Below, piece after piece: positions 5,534-9,201 of a stretch of 9,201 nt of DNA; the first letter of the stretch is position 1, and every line of letters begins with the position of its first letter. Where the stretch lies: positions 1-9,201 of the forward strand of contig CANPXQ010000030.1 in NCBI GenBank assembly GCA_947586295.1, in the 5' to 3' direction. The notes beneath the pieces are model-generated. The model ran no database searches. It saw only the letters and a list, made by a program, of their open reading frames with translations, and had not been told where the DNA came from. A program made the position numbers and the translations under genes. Source of the stretch: an uncultured Bacilli bacterium. GTDB lineage: Bacteria; Bacillota_I; Bacilli_A; RF39; UBA660.

Positions 5534-7381
5534 AAATTTGTACCAGAGCAATAAATCTTGTTTATTAGTTGGATTTATTTCATTTGCATAATCTTTAGCT
5601 ATTTCTTCTGCAGTTAATCCTCGGTCAAATATTAAAGCCTCAGCATATGTTGCTAAAGTATAATCCTTATCACTCAACAAACTACGTCCAATTATAAATG
5701 GGTAATTGCTTACTTTTATATTATCTTTAAAAGTTTTTTCACCAAAAGATACACCGTTTACATATATTTTTTCAGTATTTCTATCATATGTTCCTACAAT
5801 GGTATACCAATCATTAATAATCAGTTTTTTACTTACTCCAAGATGATGCCAACCATTCGAATCCACGCCCCAAAATGAAATATTTGGAGAATTGTCTTGA
5901 GCATAGGCTATTCCAACCCCTGACCATAACCCAATTGGTCCATAATTATTAAACATTCTTTGATGATCATTTGTTGTAAACCGGCTTATTTTAATTTTAA
6001 CAATTAAACTAACATTATCTTTAAAATCATAACCGGCAAGTCCACAATCTACATATCCATTTGTATTTTCATCAGATGTAATTATTCCTTCTTCATCCCA
6101 TCTTGCAATATTTACAGTCTTTCCGTAGTTTCCATTACCACTTAAATCTCTTACTATTTCATTAGCAAAATCATACCATATTACTACATTTCCCAATGAA
6201 TCAGTTACTTTAAAATTATAAATATACCCATTAAAATATTTATCAGCTGGCCAATTTGATTTACCTAAGAAGTTTTCAGTTCTTAATACATTTCTAACAT
6301 ATGATGTTACATTATATGTCTTAGTCAAAAATAATTCATTGTCTTTATATATATTATGCGTATATGAATCACTATTTTTTACTACTTCAACTTTATATTT
6401 TTGCACTGAATTTACTTCTATGATATCTTTAGCAAGTGTACAACCGCGTGATGTTGCTTCGTATCGACTATCAAATTCTAAACCGTTAGTCGTGGAATTA
6501 TTGGTCAAGAAAATATTATCAACACTTTCGCCATTTCCAAAATCAAATATTCTAGACCCAGAATTAAGACTTGACCATTTAGCCTCAAATTCAATAGTAA
6601 ATCCTCCATCCCAATTTATTGATGCTGGTAAATCTGCAATATCTACATAATCATCAACACCATCAAAAAATAATCCTTGTCTTCCTTCTTCATCTGTTTT
6701 TATTATGGTTCCATTTTTTAATTGTCCATCATAATTATTTCCACTTAAATCTTTTACATATTCTCCATCAAAATCTACGGCTTTTACAGATAATCCTAGC
6801 TTAAACCTTTTCGCCATTGTATCATTTTCAGCATTTTCATCTACCCATAAATATAATTTAAACTTATTATCTTCATTTGTAGGTTTAACATTAACATATT
6901 TTTTATTATTATACACTCTATAAATATTTTTATGAGTTTCCTTTATTCCTACTTCTATTTCTTTTATTTCTTCACTTGTTAATTCTTCCTCACCCTTATC
7001 AGCTTCACTTAACAAGCCAGTTACAAGAACATTATTATATATATCTGTTATGGCATATTTTACATCATTATCTTCTATTTCATTTGTAGTTATACTTGTT
7101 AAATATAAATTAAAACTTATATCTTCTTCACAAGTATTTGTTACACTAAATTCATATCCTTTAGTTGCCATTCCAGCTTCATCATCCATTGGATATGTAT
7201 TTTCTAAATTAATAGAATTATTATCATTATCCGTTAATTGAATTTTAGCACAAGTATTTATTTCAATATTTGATGTTGCATTTTCACCTATATTATCTTT
7301 TATAAATGCATAACTTATTCTTAAAGTACATAGTGCTATAATTAATATTCCTAAAATTACTAAGACAGTTTTTCTTTTCAT
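5528..7381 (-). CDS. Secreted surface protein: TasA-like module plus two LamG-like domains
   Basis: This 617-residue protein has an N-terminal hydrophobic export segment (5-20) ending RISYAFIKD. A TasA-like module of about 180 residues follows, sharing long identical blocks with the 535-residue neighbour (SINLENTYPM, GYEFSV, NLYLTS, SEEIKEIEVGIK, LYLWVDE). Two concanavalin/LamG-type jelly-roll domains then span about 207-402 and 408-617. Both open with a D-L-S-G-N element (DLSGNNYDG at 211; DLSGNGNYG at 412). The first carries GLFFDGVDDYVDI; the second carries the classic ...WYTIVGTYD and IYVNGV strands, then a LIFDRGLTAEEI end. Such domains usually bind sugars or proteins, so adhesion to host glycans or to the cell's own surface is likely. 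No sortase signal or C-terminal helix is seen, so attachment must be by polymerisation or another means. The ATG follows an in-frame TAA by one codon. A 72-bp gap with its own promoter-like sequence separates it from the GLUG gene upstream. Confidence 0.88.
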   Translation of the reverse strand: MKRKTVLVILGILIIALCTLRISYAFIKDNIGENATSNIEINTCAKIQLTDNDNNSINLENTYPMDDEAGMATKGYEFSVTNTCEEDISFNLYLTSITTNEIEDNDVKYAITDIYNNVLVTGLLSEADKGEEELTSEEIKEIEVGIKETHKNIYRVYNNKKYVNVKPTNEDNKFKLYLWVDENAENDTMAKRFKLGLSVKAVDFDGEYVKDLSGNNYDGQLKNGTIIKTDEEGRQGLFFDGVDDYVDIADLPASINWDGGFTIEFEAKWSSLNSGSRIFDFGNGESVDNIFLTNNSTTNGLEFDSRYEATSRGCTLAKDIIEVNSVQKYKVEVVKNSDSYTHNIYKDNELFLTKTYNVTSYVRNVLRTENFLGKSNWPADKYFNGYIYNFKVTDSLGNVVIWYDFANEIVRDLSGNGNYGKTVNIARWDEEGIITSDENTNGYVDCGLAGYDFKDNVSLIVKIKISRFTTNDHQRMFNNYGPIGLWSGVGIAYAQDNSPNISFWGVDSNGWHHLGVSKKLIINDWYTIVGTYDRNTEKIYVNGVSFGEKTFKDNIKVSNYPFIIGRSLLSDKDYTLATYAEALIFDRGLTAEEIAKDYANEINPTNKQDLLLWYKFN

Positions 7382-7407
7382 TTTTATCCATTATCCTTCT
7401 ATAATTA

Positions 7408-7437
7408 ATTTTACTATAGATAGGCATATATTCGCAA
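7408..7437 (-). promoter_or_regulatory. Candidate promoter of the LamG surface-protein gene
   Basis: On the minus strand TTGCGA (7437-7432) and TAAAAT (7413-7408) are 18 bp apart. The segment from TATAGTA to the ATG aligns without gaps with the promoter of the 535-residue paralogue, and both -35 boxes lie within CTCTTG. Unlike that copy, the spacer here is not repetitive. AGAAGGA (7400-7394) lies 12 bases before the ATG, a long Shine-Dalgarno spacing. An out-of-frame ATG at 7391 is only 2 bases from it. Confidence 0.5.
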
Positions 7438-7453
7438 GAGATTTTTTTATTTT

Positions 7454-9201
7454 TTACAATATCAATTCTGGATAGCCATTTTCTCCTATTTGCCATTTAT
7501 TATAACTAATATTATAATCTGGAAAGTCTATTGCTAAATCATCTAAAGAAATATTATTTATATTATTATTTAAAGTACTAAATAAATTACTAAATTGTTC
7601 TTTAGTTAATTCTTCACCAACATCCTTATTACTATTAATAACTCCTTCTGCCTTCAAAAAATAAGCATTATTTACATTATAACCTGTAGTAATATACGAT
7701 ATTCCATATTTTTTATTACCATTAATATCACCTATATTATACGCATTATTTATATACACTTCATTTTGAACTGATGCTCCAAAATCAGTAACTATTCCAC
7801 TTAAATAAGAATTAAAAACTGTATTTGTTATACTTCCTTGATTATAGCTATTAACAATATAACTTTTTGTTATCCTGTTATCAGAATACATACTTCCAAT
7901 TATCCCACTAATTGCAGTAGCCTTTTTATTTTCAGAATATAAGTTTCCTAAATTATAGCTATTAGTAATATATGAAATTCCTGCATAACAATTATATCCA
8001 ATAATACCGCCAATAGCAAATGTACCACTTGATTGAACAAAATTTGATGTTAAATTTCCCTTATTATAACATTTATCAATAAGTACCTTAGCATTATTTT
8101 GACCACTTGATCCTAAAATACCCCCTATTTTTGTACCTCCTTCAATATTCGCCAAATTAAAAGAATTCATAATTATTAAATGGGAACTAACATTAACACC
8201 AATAATGCCACCAACATTTTTTTCATTGCTATGATTATTAAGTTCATCAACAATTATTTCTAGTTTTGAAGTATTATTATTACTATTATTAATTTTTACA
8301 GTAGAATTATCCATAATTCTCCCAACAAGTCCACCAACACAATTAGCATATTCTGGTTTGCCCTTAATAGAAATTAAACTTTTATTTTCTAAATTTTCCA
8401 ACATCGCCGTTGAAGAAAATAAATTACCAATTATTCCGCCTACATAATTATTTTTTGTAGTATTAATATTTATTATGCCAGAATTATAGGAATTAGATAT
8501 ATCAACAGTGCCACTACCTTCCCCAATTAAACCACCAACATTTCTAGCCGTTCCATTTATTTTTCCTTCATTATAAGAATTTAAAATCGTAGTGGTTGTT
8601 TGCGTTCCACTATCACGTCCTAACAAGCCACCAATATACGTTCCTAAATCATTAGTAATTTCCCCATAATTCACACAATTTTGTATTAATAATTCTCCTG
8701 CATTATATCCTACTATCCCACCAGTATCATTAGTATTGCTTATTTTTCCATAATTATAGCTGTTTTTAATAGTAACATTTCCACTTATAATAGCTATGAT
8801 ACCTCCTAATGAACCGCCAGCTTTATCACTTATTATATCAATGTAATTATTTACATTACTTATTTCAGTAGTTCCATACCCATAACCTATTATTCCGGCT
8901 CGAGTTGCATTTGTTATTTCTCCTGTTACTGTTAAAGAATGAATTTTACTATTTTTTATTCTTCCAAAAAAACCAACATCTCCACTACTTCCTATATACA
9001 AATTTTTTATTGTCTTATTACTTCCTTCAAAGTTACCTTGAAAAGAATTAGTTTCACTACTGCCTATAGGAACAAATCCACTTCCGGTTGTTAGTTCTAA
9101 CAGTAATCCTTCGGTATTATTACTATTACCATTTATATCTCCATAATCTGTTCTTAAACTATCTTCATAATCACTAGGATTTCTAAAATCTAAATCTTTA
9201 C
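7454..9201 (-). CDS. GLUG-repeat surface protein, N-terminus outside the window
   Basis: The reading frame stays open to the right edge, so 581 residues are visible and the true start lies beyond it. A TTG at 9001 is an internal leucine, not a start. The frame above it continues with a GNFEGSNKTIKNLYIG stretch that matches the usual lead-in of GLUG-type proteins. About twelve degenerate repeats follow. Each has a V/I-GG-I/L-I/V-G turn (for example GGIIGYN, GGLIGEG, GGILGSS), then a strand and an NSYN-x-G-x-I element. This is a beta-helix or solenoid pattern, as in IgA-peptidase-associated GLUG motifs and many adhesins. The C-terminus closes with W-Q-I-G-E-N-G-Y-P-E-L, the ordinary end of such proteins. 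No LPXTG motif or membrane anchor is present. An N-terminal TasA-like export module like its neighbours is expected but unseen. No hairpin terminator follows, so some readthrough into the LamG gene is possible. Confidence 0.85.
   Translation of the reverse strand, partial: KDLDFRNPSDYEDSLRTDYGDINGNSNNTEGLLLELTTGSGFVPIGSSETNSFQGNFEGSNKTIKNLYIGSSGDVGFFGRIKNSKIHSLTVTGEITNATRAGIIGYGYGTTEISNVNNYIDIISDKAGGSLGGIIAIISGNVTIKNSYNYGKISNTNDTGGIVGYNAGELLIQNCVNYGEITNDLGTYIGGLLGRDSGTQTTTTILNSYNEGKINGTARNVGGLIGEGSGTVDISNSYNSGIININTTKNNYVGGIIGNLFSSTAMLENLENKSLISIKGKPEYANCVGGLVGRIMDNSTVKINNSNNNTSKLEIIVDELNNHSNEKNVGGIIGVNVSSHLIIMNSFNLANIEGGTKIGGILGSSGQNNAKVLIDKCYNKGNLTSNFVQSSGTFAIGGIIGYNCYAGISYITNSYNLGNLYSENKKATAISGIIGSMYSDNRITKSYIVNSYNQGSITNTVFNSYLSGIVTDFGASVQNEVYINNAYNIGDINGNKKYGISYITTGYNVNNAYFLKAEGVINSNKDVGEELTKEQFSNLFSTLNNNINNISLDDLAIDFPDYNISYNKWQIGENGYPELIL

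Noticed and set aside
5350..5535. 61-codon plus-strand frame with a hydrophobic start
   Set aside because: It is antisense to the export segment of the 535-residue surface protein and crosses its promoter and a terminator; no Shine-Dalgarno supports it.
6339..7241. Several plus-strand frames of 61 to 103 codons antisense to the LamG gene
   Set aside because: The translations are low-complexity (His/Leu/Ile or Ser/Leu-rich), as expected of the complement of AT-rich codons, and no ribosome site or domain is seen.
7293..7496. Minus-strand 67-codon frame, including an out-of-frame ATG at 7391 next to AGAAGGA
   Set aside because: It overlaps the end of the GLUG gene and the start of the LamG gene in another frame. 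The ATG is only 2 bases from AGAAGGA, and the same AGAAGGA position in the paralogue has no such ATG, so a translated leader peptide is unlikely.
7454..9001. CRISPR-like or recent tandem DNA repeats in the GLUG gene
   Set aside because: The repetition is at protein level; the DNA units differ in length and sequence, with no constant direct repeat and spacer pattern.

Overview
The window is very AT-rich, with A/T-ending codons throughout. All six genes end in TAA, and every tryptophan I checked is TGG with no internal TGA, so the standard bacterial code (translation table 11) fits and a Mycoplasma-type code does not. Promoters and Shine-Dalgarno sites are of the Bacillota kind. The surface-protein style (short N-terminal export segment, TasA/camelysin-like module, then a variable C-terminal domain) recalls uncultured, host-associated Bacilli such as RF39 or Erysipelotrichales relatives. 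That placement is inference; no marker gene is present.

Left edge (1-220): no protein gene. It holds what looks like an orphan tRNA 3' end (T-stem, acceptor strand, discriminator A and CCA) without the rest of the tRNA. A strong intrinsic terminator follows, then a perfect tandem 11-bp repeat. This is the expected look of an attachment-site scar from an element integrating at a tRNA 3' end, although no integrase lies in the window.

Centre left (221-3796, + strand): three separately promoted genes. They are a signal-less alpha/beta-hydrolase (lipase-like) with a readable Ser-Asp-His triad, an XRE-type DNA-binding protein fused to three membrane segments, and an unrecognised two-membrane-segment protein with coiled-coil-like flanks. 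The third has the best promoter in the window (consensus -35, 17-bp spacer, extended -10). Its stop codon sits inside a bidirectional terminator shared with the convergent surface-protein genes.

Right half (3818-9201, - strand): a surface-protein array transcribed right to left. First comes a large GLUG-type repeat protein whose N-terminus lies beyond the window. Next is a 617-residue protein with two LamG/concanavalin-like domains. Last is a 535-residue protein with a cysteine-rich C-terminal domain that I compare to DUF6273/C-type-lectin-like folds. The last two share an N-terminal export plus TasA-like module of about 200 residues, and also an ungapped promoter-to-start leader, so they are paralogues with different C-terminal domains.

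The most interesting signal is a (TA)8T tract filling most of the spacer of the putative promoter of the 535-residue surface protein. The spacer is now 15 bp, and one extra TA unit would make it 17 bp. This suggests phase-variable expression by repeat slippage in a family whose exposed domains also differ. The combination (attachment scar, hydrolase, membrane regulator, orphan membrane protein, modular surface array) looks like an accessory region, but no known defence, secretion or biosynthetic system can be named from it.
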